Below, in pieces: positions 8,865-18,617 of a DNA stretch of 64,000 nucleotides. The first letter of the stretch is position 1. Each line of letters starts with the position of its first letter. The stretch lies in assembly GCF_016908465.1 (NCBI RefSeq), contig NZ_JAFBDY010000011.1, forward strand, positions 1-64,000, given 5' to 3'. Origin of the DNA: Lysinibacillus composti. GTDB lineage: Bacteria; Bacillota; Bacilli; Bacillales_A; Planococcaceae. The position numbers and the translations under genes are program-made. The notes under the pieces were generated by a model, which searched no databases, was not told the DNA's origin, and saw only the letters and a program-made list of their open reading frames with translations.

Positions 8865-9134
8865 TTAAACAATACATTTTGCTTCAAACTTTATAGCTAT
8901 TAACTTATACGATATAGAAACACATTTTTCAAAAGGGATCCATTCTTCAAAAGAATGTTCATACACAATCTGAATTACCTTTGCTAATGCACTCGGATCA
9001 TCAATATTTTGAAGGGCCGCTACTACATCTGCCGCTTCAGTATCATAGTGATCCTCACCAACCTGAAAAGGATCCCACTCTTTTAATAAGCGTATCGCTT
9101 TTCGATTCATTTCTATTATTTCAAATGTATCCAT
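8865..9134 (-). CDS. yugE: DUF1871 family protein (YugE-like)
   Basis: An 89-residue acidic soluble protein with the DUF1871 pattern (KEWDPF, then DTEAADVV and a terminal helical part). The function is unknown in the family. No membrane segment or catalytic motif is visible. Ribosome binding site TTAGGTGA before the ATG. It lies next to patB and near yugI, as B. subtilis yugE lies within the yug cluster. The identification rests on length and residue pattern and is good but not certain. Confidence 0.72.
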   Translation of the reverse strand: MDTFEIIEMNRKAIRLLKEWDPFQVGEDHYDTEAADVVAALQNIDDPSALAKVIQIVYEHSFEEWIPFEKCVSISYKLIAIKFEAKCIV

Positions 9135-9212
9135 TAATTTTCACCTAACTACTGTTATGTTAACTAATATGGTATCATAGTTATAAAAGTTAATAAAGAA
9201 AGAGTGATATTT

Positions 9213-10394
9213 TTGAGCAGCTTTAATCAAATCTATAATCGTAAAAATACAAACTCTCTAAAATGGGATCAATTCAAAGATCGCTTAAAAGCAAAATATA
9301 ACGTAGAAGATGCATCAGACATATTACCAATGTGGGTTGCAGATATGGACTTTGCTGTACCAGAAGTTATTATCAATGCAGTGAAACAACGATTAGACCA
9401 CCCTGTATTTGGCTATTCATATATTAGTGATGAATGTAAAACTGCCATTCAAAATTGGTTTATTCGTCACCACAATTGGCATATCGATAAAAATACGATT
9501 CTATTCCATCATGGTGTAGTACCTGCTTTAGCTTCGATACTTGAGACATTTACTCAACCGGGCGATAAAGTATGTATTTCAACACCTGTATATCCAGCCT
9601 TCACAAACATACCGACTGCACAAAAGCGTACACTCGTAGCAGTAGATTTAGTACAATCAGAAAATTCATTTAAATATGACTTTTCTGTGTTAGAAGAACA
9701 ATTTAAAGCAGGAGTGAAAGCGTACATTTTATGTAGCCCACATAATCCTGGTGGAGTTGTTTGGTCAAAAGAAGACCTTGAACAAATTGTTAAACTATGT
9801 ATTAAGTACGATGTTTTATTAGTTTCTGATGAAATACATGCAGATATCGTATTTGAAGGCGCTAAGCATATTCCTACTTTAACAATTGAAGGTGCTGAAC
9901 AAGCAAAAATTGTTACTTGTATTGCTCCTACAAAAACATTCAATATGGCTGGGCTTCATGCAGCAATGATGGTTGTACCAAACGACGAACTTAGAGCAAA
10001 ATTAATTGAAAATAGAAATGCACATGGACAAGAAGACCTTAACATCCTTGCTGCAAGTGCACTTAAAGCTGCTTACGAAGACGGCGACGAATGGTTAGCT
10101 GAAATGATTCAATATGTTTCAAACAATATGGACTATGTAGTAGAAGAATTAAATAAACTTGAGGGTGTAATTGTAACAAAACCACAATCTACATATTTAA
10201 TATGGATTGATTACCGAGGAACTGGCTTAACTGAAAGTGAAATGATGCACCGCATTTTAGAAGTAGGAAGACTTGCTCTTGAACCAGGTACAAAATATGG
10301 TGAGGCCGGCAATGGATTTTTACGAATGAATGTAGCATGTCCTTTTGATACTGTTAAAGACGGTGTCGAACGCTTCAAAAAATCTTTATATTAA
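9213..10394 (+). CDS. patB: MalY/PatB family PLP-dependent C-S lyase
   Basis: A 393-residue fold-type I aminotransferase-like enzyme of the cystathionine beta-lyase/MalY group. Visible: PMWVADMDF at 39-47, substrate/cofactor loop SPHNPGG at 175-181, D206 in SDEIHAD, and the PLP lysine K241 in PTKTFN. It probably cleaves cystathionine or cysteine conjugates to pyruvate, ammonia and a thiol. The TTG at 9213 is preferred, with AGAGTGA 5 nt before it. An in-frame GTG at 9204 would fall inside that site. A strong terminator follows. Confidence 0.9.
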   Translation: MSSFNQIYNRKNTNSLKWDQFKDRLKAKYNVEDASDILPMWVADMDFAVPEVIINAVKQRLDHPVFGYSYISDECKTAIQNWFIRHHNWHIDKNTILFHHGVVPALASILETFTQPGDKVCISTPVYPAFTNIPTAQKRTLVAVDLVQSENSFKYDFSVLEEQFKAGVKAYILCSPHNPGGVVWSKEDLEQIVKLCIKYDVLLVSDEIHADIVFEGAKHIPTLTIEGAEQAKIVTCIAPTKTFNMAGLHAAMMVVPNDELRAKLIENRNAHGQEDLNILAASALKAAYEDGDEWLAEMIQYVSNNMDYVVEELNKLEGVIVTKPQSTYLIWIDYRGTGLTESEMMHRILEVGRLALEPGTKYGEAGNGFLRMNVACPFDTVKDGVERFKKSLY

Positions 10395-10425
10395 TTCATT
10401 CATTAATTAAATAATTACCTGATCA

Positions 10426-10465
10426 TAAAAAAGGTCGACTCGTGTTTTGTGAGTCGACCTTTTTG
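10426..10465 (+). terminator. intrinsic terminator of patB
   Basis: AAAAAGGTCGACTC pairs perfectly with GAGTCGACCTTTTT across a 9-nt loop and ends in a T tract. Confidence 0.93.
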
Positions 10466-10492
10466 CGGCCTCGTCTTTGCCTTTCGTCGCAG

Positions 10493-10533
10493 AAAAGGGG
10501 ACGTCTCAAACTTTATGAGACCGTCCCCCTTTT
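10493..10533 (-). terminator. terminator of the ppiB transcript
   Basis: A GC-rich hairpin: AAAGGGGGACGGTCTCA on the minus strand pairs with TGAGACGTCCCCTTT with a one-base bulge, followed by T residues. It lies immediately after the small ORF that follows ppiB. The same GGGGAC/GTCCCC flavour recurs near 27240. Confidence 0.82.
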
Positions 10534-10534
10534 G

Positions 10535-10747
10535 TTATTTTTCTATCTTTTGTGTGCTTTGTTGGCGTTGACTTAAAATACGATCTTCTAAAATTTTTGC
10601 TTTTGCTTCTTGTTTTTTAGATATACGTCTCACCCACATGAAGACTAAAGCACATAGAATGATTAAAACTAAAAATTCGAATGCAGCTGGAATATAGCCC
10701 GATTTGTCTTCTGGAAAATATAGAAAACCAAGGACAAACTTATTCAT
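10535..10747 (-). CDS. small single-span membrane protein, unknown
   Basis: A 70-residue protein: a short N-terminal segment, one hydrophobic helix (about 20-42), then a basic and glutamine-rich cytoplasmic tail (RRISKKQEAKAK...). I do not recognise the family. It starts 20 nt after ppiB and ends at the shared terminator, so it is co-transcribed with the cyclophilin. Its ribosome binding site is weak. The topology would place the tail inside by the positive-inside rule. Confidence 0.6.
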   Translation of the reverse strand: MNKFVLGFLYFPEDKSGYIPAAFEFLVLIILCALVFMWVRRISKKQEAKAKILEDRILSQRQQSTQKIEK

Positions 10748-10767
10748 TTTGTCACGCTTCTTTCAAA

Positions 10768-11358
10768 TTATTGTTCAAATACTGTGATCGATTCAATCTT
10801 AACATCTTCTAGTGGTTTATCGCGCATATCTTTCTCAACGTTCGCAATTTTGTCAACAACTTCCATACCTTCCACTACGTGGCCAAATACTGTATGTTTG
10901 TAATCTAACCATGGTGTACCACCAACGCGTGCATATTCCTCAATAACTTCTTTAGGGAATCCTGCTTGTTCCATTTGACTAATCATATTGCTAGGAACTT
11001 GAGGCATTTGAACAATAAAGAATTGTGAACCGTTTGTATTTGGACCAGCATTTGCCATTGAAAGTGCTCCACGTAAGTTAAATAATTCTGGACTGAATTC
11101 ATCCTCAAATGATGATCCCCAGATTGATTCTCCACCCATACCAGTTCCTGTAGGGTCTCCACCTTGAATCATGAAATCAGTAATAACACGGTGGAAAATG
11201 ATCCCGTTATAATATCCAGATTTAGCATGACCTAAAAAGTTCTCAACTGTTTTTGGTGCTTGTTCAGGGAATAATTTTAGTTTAATTGCTCCAAGTGTTG
11301 TATTCATTTCAACTAAAACTTCACCAGGATTTAAATCTTTCGATAATTGTGGGTACAT
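10768..11358 (-). CDS. ppiB: peptidyl-prolyl cis-trans isomerase, cyclophilin type
   Basis: A 196-residue cyclophilin without a signal peptide, so cytoplasmic. Core motifs are clear: FHRVI and [12 protein letters not shown] at the active site, [19 protein letters not shown] and the [14 protein letters not shown] segment. An insertion of about 30 residues between the QFFI strand and HTVFG ([13 protein letters not shown]... and WLDYKH) makes it longer than B. subtilis PpiB (about 143 residues) and matches a longer Bacillales subtype. It assists folding by isomerising Xaa-Pro bonds. AGAGGAGAG precedes the ATG. A small membrane protein gene follows. Confidence 0.92.
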   Translation of the reverse strand: MYPQLSKDLNPGEVLVEMNTTLGAIKLKLFPEQAPKTVENFLGHAKSGYYNGIIFHRVITDFMIQGGDPTGTGMGGESIWGSSFEDEFSPELFNLRGALSMANAGPNTNGSQFFIVQMPQVPSNMISQMEQAGFPKEVIEEYARVGGTPWLDYKHTVFGHVVEGMEVVDKIANVEKDMRDKPLEDVKIESITVFEQ

Positions 11359-11538
11359 ATTAACTCTCCTCTAATTAAAAATTTTGTTTTTATTGGTTGT
11401 TCTTGGCATTACCTCGTAACAGTTTACCATATAACCATTATTTTTTCCGCAAATAACCTTTCCCTTTACTTCCTTCATAAAGTGTGATTAGGTATACTGA
11501 AAAATAGATTTTTACTATGTTCGGAAGAAAGTGATGCT

Positions 11539-12756
11539 ATGTCAACCATGAAACGAAATTTTATTATAATTCTCATCTCTAATTTTATTGTTTCCTCTTC
11601 ACTGACAATGATTATGCCATTTCTCTCTCTTTACATTGAAACGATGGGGAATTTTTCAGAAAGTTATGTACAAAAATGGGCAGGTTTAATTTTTGGTGCT
11701 ACTTTTATTTCTGCATTTCTAATGTCTCCTATATGGGGGAGAATCTCAGATAAATATGGTTACAAGCCTATCATGATCATCAATTGTTTTGGTATTGCGT
11801 TAAGTATTTTCTTAATGGGCCATGTACAAGATGTTTATCAGTTTTTCTTTTTGCGTTTATTTATGGGAATTGTAACTGGATTCATTCCCACTTCCATGGC
11901 ATTTATAAGTAAACATACGCCTAAAAATGTGGCAGGTAAAACTTTAGGTACACTCCAAATCGGAAGTGTCGGTGGAACCTTATTCGGCCCTATTATTGGT
12001 GGTTCACTTGCAGATGCAGTAGGTTTTAGTTATACCTTCATTTTAACCTCTATTACCATCTCACTTGCTGCATTTATTATTATCATCGGAATTCATGAGC
12101 CAAAAATAGATACTAAGAAAAAAAGTTCTGTTTTTTCACGGAAAAATATTATTTGGGCTATTTTCCATCATCGATTAATACTTAACACAATGTTGGTGAC
12201 TGCTCTAATTCAAATTGGTAATTTTAGTATTCAGCCTCTTTTGTCACTTTACGTTTCTGATTTAACTACAAGTGAACAAGTTGCATTCCTCTCCGGGTTA
12301 ACATTTAGTGCTGCTGGAGTAGGTAGTCTAATATTTTCTCGATTTTTTGGCCGCTTAGCAGACCAAATTGGTTATGAAAAAGTATTAGCCACTTTACTTT
12401 TCATTACTGTTTTATTCATCATCCCTCAAGCCCTAGTAACTTCACTATGGCAATTGATCTTATTACGATTCTTTTTTGGTATTTTTTCTGGGGGGCTTAT
12501 TCCAATTACAACTGCACTTATTCGGCGTGAGGCACCCCTTGAAGTACAAGGAGAAATTATGGGATACAACCAAAGTTTCCGCTTTTTAGGAAATATAATT
12601 GGTCCAGTTTTCGGGGGAATTATAAGTGGAATAGCAACCATCTCAACTGTTTTTTATACAACAGGTATTTTATTTTTCATCGCATCTATTATCGTTTTCC
12701 TAATTCAAAGAGTACCAAGACAATATTTTGAAGATGTCTTAAAAAGTCACCAGTAA
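11539..12756 (+). CDS. yuxJ: MFS transporter (YuxJ-like multidrug efflux type)
   Basis: A 405-residue major facilitator with about 12 membrane helices. Loop 2-3 carries the MFS motif A form GRISDKYGYKP, and the second half repeats it as GRLADQIGYE. The first half holds GSVGGTLFGPIIGG, a motif C-like stretch typical of drug:H+ antiporters. The substrate is unknown. The gene is followed by a PbpD-type penicillin-binding protein, which is also the B. subtilis order yuxJ-pbpD; this supports the symbol more than sequence memory does. Confidence 0.8.
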   Translation: MSTMKRNFIIILISNFIVSSSLTMIMPFLSLYIETMGNFSESYVQKWAGLIFGATFISAFLMSPIWGRISDKYGYKPIMIINCFGIALSIFLMGHVQDVYQFFFLRLFMGIVTGFIPTSMAFISKHTPKNVAGKTLGTLQIGSVGGTLFGPIIGGSLADAVGFSYTFILTSITISLAAFIIIIGIHEPKIDTKKKSSVFSRKNIIWAIFHHRLILNTMLVTALIQIGNFSIQPLLSLYVSDLTTSEQVAFLSGLTFSAAGVGSLIFSRFFGRLADQIGYEKVLATLLFITVLFIIPQALVTSLWQLILLRFFFGIFSGGLIPITTALIRREAPLEVQGEIMGYNQSFRFLGNIIGPVFGGIISGIATISTVFYTTGILFFIASIIVFLIQRVPRQYFEDVLKSHQ

Positions 12757-12837
12757 CATTGTAATTCTATCCAATCTAACTATTGTTCTATAAATATGCT
12801 ATTCTTTCATGTAGGCAGCTTTTTGGGAGGAATATGC

Positions 12838-14691
12838 ATGAAACAAAGCGTCGGGTTTCTTCTCATTTTTTGTTGTTTTCCATTGCTTATTTTTCTAGGT
12901 GCTAAAATTTCAGAAGAGTACTCAGTAGCAAAGGAGAGAGAACAACAATTAGAAGATAGAATCCAACTACCTATTGTCGAGAATCATCATCCAATTACAA
13001 TGGTAGATCGGAACGGTAAAATATTTAATGAAGAATATATTGAATGGCGACAGCCAATGAAATTTGAAGATATTCCCGAAGTAATCAAGCAAATCTATTT
13101 ACTAAGTGAAGATAGTCAATTTTATCAACATATCGGTTTTGATTTAAGCGCAATTATGAGGGCAGTTGTTGTCAATTCTTCTGAACAGTCCATTCAACAA
13201 GGTGGTAGTACAATTACCCAGCAACTTGTTCGAATGCGTTATCTTTCTGAAGAAAAATCTTATGAGCGCAAACTAATGGAACTGTTTTATGCTCACGAGC
13301 TTGAAACGATTTACAATAAAGAGCAAATTTTTGAAATGTATTTAAATGAAATCTATTTTGGAAATCAAGTCTATGGTATAGGAGCCGCTGCTTCGTATTA
13401 TTTCCAAAAACCATTATCAGAGTTATCTCTAGCACAAATGGCTTTTATTGCAGCGATTCCTAATAATCCGTCTTTATATGATCCATTAAGAAATTTTAAT
13501 AACACAAAAGCAAGACAAGAAAGATTAATAGATATTTTAGTTGAACATAACATTTTAACTGTGGAAGAAGCCAAAATACATAAGCTTGAGAAAATCACAA
13601 TTAACACAAAACAAAAAATCCAAAAATCTCCTGCTTATAGTACCTATGTATTAGAAGAATTAAAATGGCTAGTCGCGAAAAATGAAGGATTTGATCAGCA
13701 ATTAAATGAAGCAACAACAATTGAAGAAAAAGAACAAATTAATAATGAACTAAATCATAAGATTGACCAATTATTACAATCTGGAATAAGGATTTATACC
13801 GCACTAGACCAAAATAAACAAATTGAAGATGAACAAACTATTAATTCTTTACTTTCGATTAACGGTCTCCAAGCAAGTTCTGTTGTAGTTGAAAATAATA
13901 CACGTGAAATCGTTAGTGTTTATGCAGGAAAGAATTATAAAAAGTACGATTTTCACCGCGCATATCAAGCTGCAAGACAACCCGGTTCAGCATTTAAACC
14001 ACTCATTGTCTACGCACCGCTTTTTGAAGAAACAAATTATTCGCCGTACTCAATTGTTAGCGGGGGGCGTTACTGCGTAGAAAACTTCTGTCCTCAAAAC
14101 TACGGGGGCGCGGTATACGGGAATGTTTCTATTTCAACCGCATTTAAAAATAGTTTCAATACTTCTGCAGTTCGACTATTACATACCATTGGCATTGAAA
14201 CAGGATTTCAATATCTTGACCGTTTTAACTTCCAATCACTCGTTCAAGAAGATCATACCTATTCTGCTGCATTAGGTGGTCTCACTTATGGAGTCACTCC
14301 GGTTGAAATGGCTGATGCATATTCTAGTTTCATTGATGGAAGCTATGAACAAATTCATAGCATACGAAAAGTAACAGACTTACAAGGTAAGGAACTTTAT
14401 AGTTGGAATCATGAAAGAGAAACAGTATGGTCAACCAAAACAATTGGCTACATGCACTCTATGTTAAATGATGTTGTCACAAGTGGAACCGGTCGTGGTC
14501 TATATACTGACTCCACATATATTGGAGCAAAAACAGGTACGACAAATGACTATAAAGATTTTTGGTTAGCTGGTTTAACTGATCGATATACAGCGACCGT
14601 TTGGGTGGGCTTTGACACACCAAAATCTATGTATTCACTCGAAGACGACCAAATCCACTTTAAAATCTTTAATACCATAATTAATAATTAA
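12838..14691 (+). CDS. pbpD: class A penicillin-binding protein (PBP4/PbpD type)
   Basis: A 617-residue bifunctional peptidoglycan synthase anchored by an N-terminal helix (about 4-22). The GT51 glycosyltransferase domain (about 55-230) has EDSQFYQHIGFD and GGSTITQQLVRM. The transpeptidase domain (about 330-600) has all three active motifs: SAFK with nucleophile S384, SFN at 439-441 and KTG at 565-567. The start is the ATG at 12838 behind GGGAGGAA; an upstream in-frame ATG at 12796 has no ribosome binding site. The length fits B. subtilis PBP4 (about 624). The flanks (yuxJ upstream, yufK downstream) match B. subtilis. Confidence 0.9.
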   Translation: MKQSVGFLLIFCCFPLLIFLGAKISEEYSVAKEREQQLEDRIQLPIVENHHPITMVDRNGKIFNEEYIEWRQPMKFEDIPEVIKQIYLLSEDSQFYQHIGFDLSAIMRAVVVNSSEQSIQQGGSTITQQLVRMRYLSEEKSYERKLMELFYAHELETIYNKEQIFEMYLNEIYFGNQVYGIGAAASYYFQKPLSELSLAQMAFIAAIPNNPSLYDPLRNFNNTKARQERLIDILVEHNILTVEEAKIHKLEKITINTKQKIQKSPAYSTYVLEELKWLVAKNEGFDQQLNEATTIEEKEQINNELNHKIDQLLQSGIRIYTALDQNKQIEDEQTINSLLSINGLQASSVVVENNTREIVSVYAGKNYKKYDFHRAYQAARQPGSAFKPLIVYAPLFEETNYSPYSIVSGGRYCVENFCPQNYGGAVYGNVSISTAFKNSFNTSAVRLLHTIGIETGFQYLDRFNFQSLVQEDHTYSAALGGLTYGVTPVEMADAYSSFIDGSYEQIHSIRKVTDLQGKELYSWNHERETVWSTKTIGYMHSMLNDVVTSGTGRGLYTDSTYIGAKTGTTNDYKDFWLAGLTDRYTATVWVGFDTPKSMYSLEDDQIHFKIFNTIINN

Positions 14692-14722
14692 AGAGGTGCG
14701 TCTAATTAAGACGCACCCCTTT
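14690..14722 (+). terminator. terminator of pbpD (probably bidirectional)
   Basis: GGTGCGTC pairs with GACGCACC across a 7-nt loop, extended by flanking A/T pairing and followed by CCTTTTAA. It sits in the 30-bp gap between convergent pbpD and yufK. Confidence 0.85.
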
Positions 14723-15285
14723 TAATTTGCAAATGGTAAACTTGCAAGTATCCCGTTATATAGTTTAAAAATCACATATACAATCGTAGTGATAAAAGTT
14801 GCCCAAAAGATAATTTCAAAAAAAATTAAGCCGATCATTCCTGTAAAGGACATGAAATGGCTCATTTTATATACTGTAAACACAAAGTAAACTAACACTG
14901 TGACCATAACAACAATCATTAATGCAATAATCGATTGGATAAAGAAAGCTGAGATTAAGGCACCGAAAAATAAAATAACATAGCCGCCTCTTGCTACACG
15001 CATCGTCTCTCCTTCTTTATCTTTCGAAAATAACAACATGCCTACTTCATGAATCGTTTCACTTATGACCTTTAGCGCAGAAAAAATCATAAAAAATAGT
15101 AAGGTAAATATAATTAATAAAAAAACACGTAATTGTATATCACTTAAAAACTCTCGCATTCCAGCGTAAACACCAATCGATGTAAAAATCTCAATTGACT
15201 CCCCAACTGTATAAATTCCAAAAGTTAAACTAAACAATAAAATTGTAAAAAGCGGCAAGTATCCATATATGTAAGGGTTTTTCAT
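14722..15285 (-). CDS. yufK: YufK-like integral membrane protein (DUF5366)
   Basis: A 187-residue protein with about five hydrophobic helices and short loops. No catalytic or transport motif is visible and the family function is unknown. The ATG at 15285 is chosen because AGAGGA lies 6 nt before it; longer in-frame starts reach 15321. It diverges from the mrp operon, as YufK neighbours mrp in B. subtilis. The identification therefore leans on synteny plus topology. Confidence 0.7.
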   Translation of the reverse strand: MKNPYIYGYLPLFTILLFSLTFGIYTVGESIEIFTSIGVYAGMREFLSDIQLRVFLLIIFTLLFFMIFSALKVISETIHEVGMLLFSKDKEGETMRVARGGYVILFFGALISAFFIQSIIALMIVVMVTVLVYFVFTVYKMSHFMSFTGMIGLIFFEIIFWATFITTIVYVIFKLYNGILASLPFAN

Positions 15286-15448
15286 TTTCATTCCTCTATC
15301 TCTTTTAATCTCTAACATCATATCACTTTTATAGGGTCTATCAAGTGTAGATTTACCTTGGTTACGTAGAAAATGGTGTCTCTATCATGTATAATGTACA
15401 TGATTTATCACTAAAAATAGTGTTTTTTAAAAAGAAAGGGGGATACTT

Positions 15449-17857
15449 TTGAATCAAGTCTTATATATTTTCATTCCTTTAATAGCTGCGTTATTTATGC
15501 CGTTTTTCTTTAAGAAAATACGTTCCATACATACGGGGTGGTTTGTCCTAATTGTACCAGTAGTACTTGTAGCATTTTACACTACGTATATTCCATCAAT
15601 TGCAGCTGGAGAATCATTTATTGGAACAATTCAATGGATTCCTTCACTAGGGATTTCATTTGTTTCTTATTTAGATGGCCTAAGTCTTCTCTTCTCCTTG
15701 CTAATTACAGGAATTGGTGCACTAGTAGTACTTTATTCTATCTTTTATCTAGACCGCACGAAAGAGCAGTTACATAACTTTTACATTTACTTATTAATGT
15801 TTATGTCTGCAATGCTCGGGGTCGTGCAATCGGATCATATGATCACACTTTATTTATTTTGGGAATTAACATCAGTTTCCTCATTCTTATTAATTGGATA
15901 TTGGTATAACCGTGATCAGTCCCGCTTTGGTGCATTAAAGTCAATGATGATTACTGTTGCAGGCGGAATGTTGATGCTTGGTGGTTTCGTTTTACTCTCT
16001 ATTATGGGAGGAACATTCTCGATTCGAGAATTGATTGGTCAAGCACCTGAACTTGCTACAAATGATACATTTATCATGGCATTGATCCTTATTTTACTAG
16101 GGGCCTTTACTAAATCCGCGCAATTCCCATTCTATATTTGGTTGCCAGATGCAATGGAAGCACCTACACCAGTTAGTGCATATCTTCACTCTGCCACTAT
16201 GGTTAAAGCTGGGATTTACTTAGTTGCTCGTTTTACACCAATTTTCGCCTCTTCCGAAGTTTGGATTTGGTTAGTATCTGGTATAGGGCTACTTACATTA
16301 ATGTGGGGTTCATTCTTTGCGGTAAAACAGACAGACTTGAAAGCAATACTAGCCTTCTCCACGGTTAGTCAACTAGGTCTTATCATGTCCTTATTAGGTG
16401 TTGGGGCAATTGCTTATCATGTTGAAGGTGCAGAAGATACGGTATTTAAATATGCCGCCTTTGCCGCAATCTTCCACTTAATTAACCATGCTACATTTAA
16501 AGGTAGTCTGTTCATGATTGCAGGAATTGTCGATCACGAAACAGGCACACGTGATATTCGCAAACTTGGTGGTCTAATGAGCATTATGCCAATAAGTTTC
16601 ACGATTGCTTTAATTGGCGGCTTTTCAATGGCGGGTGTGCCATTATTTAATGGTTTCTTAAGTAAAGAAATGTTTTTAACAGCAATGTTAGCAGTTAAAG
16701 AGTTTGAACTTTTCGAATTCTCTACTTGGGGTGTACTGTTCCCTATCTTTGCTTGGATTGCTAGTATATTTACTTTTGTCTATAGTTTCTACTTTGTATT
16801 TAAAACGTTTTCTGGAAAACTTAAATCAGACCAATTACCTCATAAACCACACGAGGCACCTATTGGTATGTTGATTTCACCAGCTATTTTGGCTGTTTTA
16901 GTTATCGTCATCTTCTTTATTCCAAACTTGATTACAGATACATTCGTGAAACCTGCAGTTACTGCAATTCAGCCATTCCTGTACAACAATCCAAATGAAG
17001 TGGACATACACGTTGCAGCTTGGCATGGGGTTAACACAGAATTACTCATGACAATCGGAATTTTTGTCATAGGGTTGCTACTTTACTTCACACTAGCTAA
17101 ATGGCAAAAAGTTTATAAAGTATTTCCTGCGAAATTTTCACTTAATCGACTGTATGATTTTGTGATCAATGTACTCTTTGACTCTTGGATGGACAGCCTA
17201 TCCAAATCCTATATGACGGGGTCAAATCGTCGATATTTAAGCTATATGTTTACTGCATTTGCCATGCTTGTAATTGGTACCTTATTCATTAAAGATGCAT
17301 TTGTTGTTTCATTTGAAAGTGCATCACCAATTCATGTGTATCAAATCATCTTAATCATTGCTTTAATAATCGGTACAATTACGACTGTTTTCGCAAAATC
17401 ACGTATTACATCGATCGTCGCTTTAGGAGCAGTTGGATATACAGTTTCCTTATTCTTTGTTATTTTTAACGCACCTGACTTAGCGTTAACGCAATTAGTT
17501 ATTGAAACAATTTCTGTTGCATTGTTTTTATTAGCCTTTTACCATCTTCCAAAATTCCAAAAGGCAGAAGAACGTACTCGATTTAAATTTGGAAGAGCAT
17601 TTGTATCTATTGCGGTAGGAGTTATGGTAACTCTTGTGGCACTATCTTCACATTCTCAAAAATTGATTCCATCGATTGCAGATTACTATAAGGATACAGT
17701 GTATTCTCTTGCAGGTGGAGGAAATATTGTAAACGTTATTCTTGTTGATTACCGTGGATTTGATACATTATTTGAGATTACTGTACTCGCAATTGCTGGA
17801 ATGGCTATTTACGGTATGATTAAACTTCGAATGAGCAAAAAAGGAGGGAAATTATGA
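15449..17857 (+). CDS. mrpA: Na+/H+ antiporter subunit A
   Basis: An 802-residue membrane protein, homologous to complex I NuoL, with an MrpB-like C-terminal extension. Typical proton-channel features are visible in the ND5-like domain: WELTSVSSFLLIG, LPDAMEAPTPVSAYLHSATMVKAG and FHLINHATFKGSLFMIAG. It is the largest subunit of the hetero-oligomeric Mrp antiporter in the cytoplasmic membrane, which exports Na+ for H+ and supports alkali and salt tolerance and, in Bacillus, sporulation. It starts at TTG behind AAAGGGGGATAC. It is the first gene of the seven-gene operon and overlaps mrpB by 4 nt. Confidence 0.96.
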   Translation: MNQVLYIFIPLIAALFMPFFFKKIRSIHTGWFVLIVPVVLVAFYTTYIPSIAAGESFIGTIQWIPSLGISFVSYLDGLSLLFSLLITGIGALVVLYSIFYLDRTKEQLHNFYIYLLMFMSAMLGVVQSDHMITLYLFWELTSVSSFLLIGYWYNRDQSRFGALKSMMITVAGGMLMLGGFVLLSIMGGTFSIRELIGQAPELATNDTFIMALILILLGAFTKSAQFPFYIWLPDAMEAPTPVSAYLHSATMVKAGIYLVARFTPIFASSEVWIWLVSGIGLLTLMWGSFFAVKQTDLKAILAFSTVSQLGLIMSLLGVGAIAYHVEGAEDTVFKYAAFAAIFHLINHATFKGSLFMIAGIVDHETGTRDIRKLGGLMSIMPISFTIALIGGFSMAGVPLFNGFLSKEMFLTAMLAVKEFELFEFSTWGVLFPIFAWIASIFTFVYSFYFVFKTFSGKLKSDQLPHKPHEAPIGMLISPAILAVLVIVIFFIPNLITDTFVKPAVTAIQPFLYNNPNEVDIHVAAWHGVNTELLMTIGIFVIGLLLYFTLAKWQKVYKVFPAKFSLNRLYDFVINVLFDSWMDSLSKSYMTGSNRRYLSYMFTAFAMLVIGTLFIKDAFVVSFESASPIHVYQIILIIALIIGTITTVFAKSRITSIVALGAVGYTVSLFFVIFNAPDLALTQLVIETISVALFLLAFYHLPKFQKAEERTRFKFGRAFVSIAVGVMVTLVALSSHSQKLIPSIADYYKDTVYSLAGGGNIVNVILVDYRGFDTLFEITVLAIAGMAIYGMIKLRMSKKGGKL

Positions 17858-18276
17858 AAACAAATGATGTAATACTGCAGTTTACTGCGAAAATCGTCTT
17901 TTTCATTATTTTCTTCTATGCTGTTCATATCTTCTTTGCTGGACACTATACACCAGGAGGAGGATTTGTTGGAGGCTTAGTCACATCTAGTGCAATTGTG
18001 TTATTAATTATTGCATTCGATTTAAAAACAGTAAAATCGATTTTACCAATAAATTATCTGTACTTAGTTGCAGTAGGATTACTTTTAGCTTTAGGAACGG
18101 CAGCATTTTCTATGTTTGTTGGGGAGCCATTCTTTACTCATTTCTTTGATTACTTTAACCTACCGATTTTAGGTAAGACTTCCCTTCATACCGCTGCTTT
18201 GTTCGACTTAGGTGTTTATTTGGTTGTTGTTGGCGTTACGATGACCATTATTCAAACGATTGGGGATGATGAATAA
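17854..18276 (+). CDS. mrpB: Na+/H+ antiporter subunit B
   Basis: A 140-residue four-helix protein of the MnhB family with the conserved GHYTPGGGFVGGL segment (about 31-43). It is part of the Mrp complex. GGAGGG precedes the ATG, which overlaps the mrpA stop codon (ATGA arrangement). The stop overlaps the mrpC start by one base, indicating translational coupling. Confidence 0.95.
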   Translation: MKTNDVILQFTAKIVFFIIFFYAVHIFFAGHYTPGGGFVGGLVTSSAIVLLIIAFDLKTVKSILPINYLYLVAVGLLLALGTAAFSMFVGEPFFTHFFDYFNLPILGKTSLHTAALFDLGVYLVVVGVTMTIIQTIGDDE

Positions 18277-18617
18277 TGGAAATAGTTATGGCTTTTGTTT
18301 GTGGTTTCTTATTTATGGCTGCAATGTATTTAATATTATCTCGCAGTTTGCTTCGTATTATCATCGGAACAGGATTACTTAGTCATGGTGCTCATTTATT
18401 AATACTAACAATGGGTAGCTTTGGTGGAAGTGCTCCTCCTGTATTAGCTGATGGGGTAACCGATTATGTTGACCCACTTCCACAGGCCCTGATATTAACT
18501 GCGATTGTTATTAGTTTTGGTGTAACAGCATTTTTCTTAGTCCTTGCATACCGTGCCTATCATGAGCTGAAAACGGATGATATGACATTAATGAAAGGAA
18601 GTGAGCATGATGAATAA
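18276..18617 (+). CDS. mrpC: Na+/H+ antiporter subunit C
   Basis: A 113-residue NuoK-like three-helix protein. The conserved DPLPQALILTAIVI segment in the third helix (about 69-82) is the family signature. It begins at the last base of mrpB and overlaps mrpD by 11 nt. Confidence 0.95.
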   Translation: MEIVMAFVCGFLFMAAMYLILSRSLLRIIIGTGLLSHGAHLLILTMGSFGGSAPPVLADGVTDYVDPLPQALILTAIVISFGVTAFFLVLAYRAYHELKTDDMTLMKGSEHDE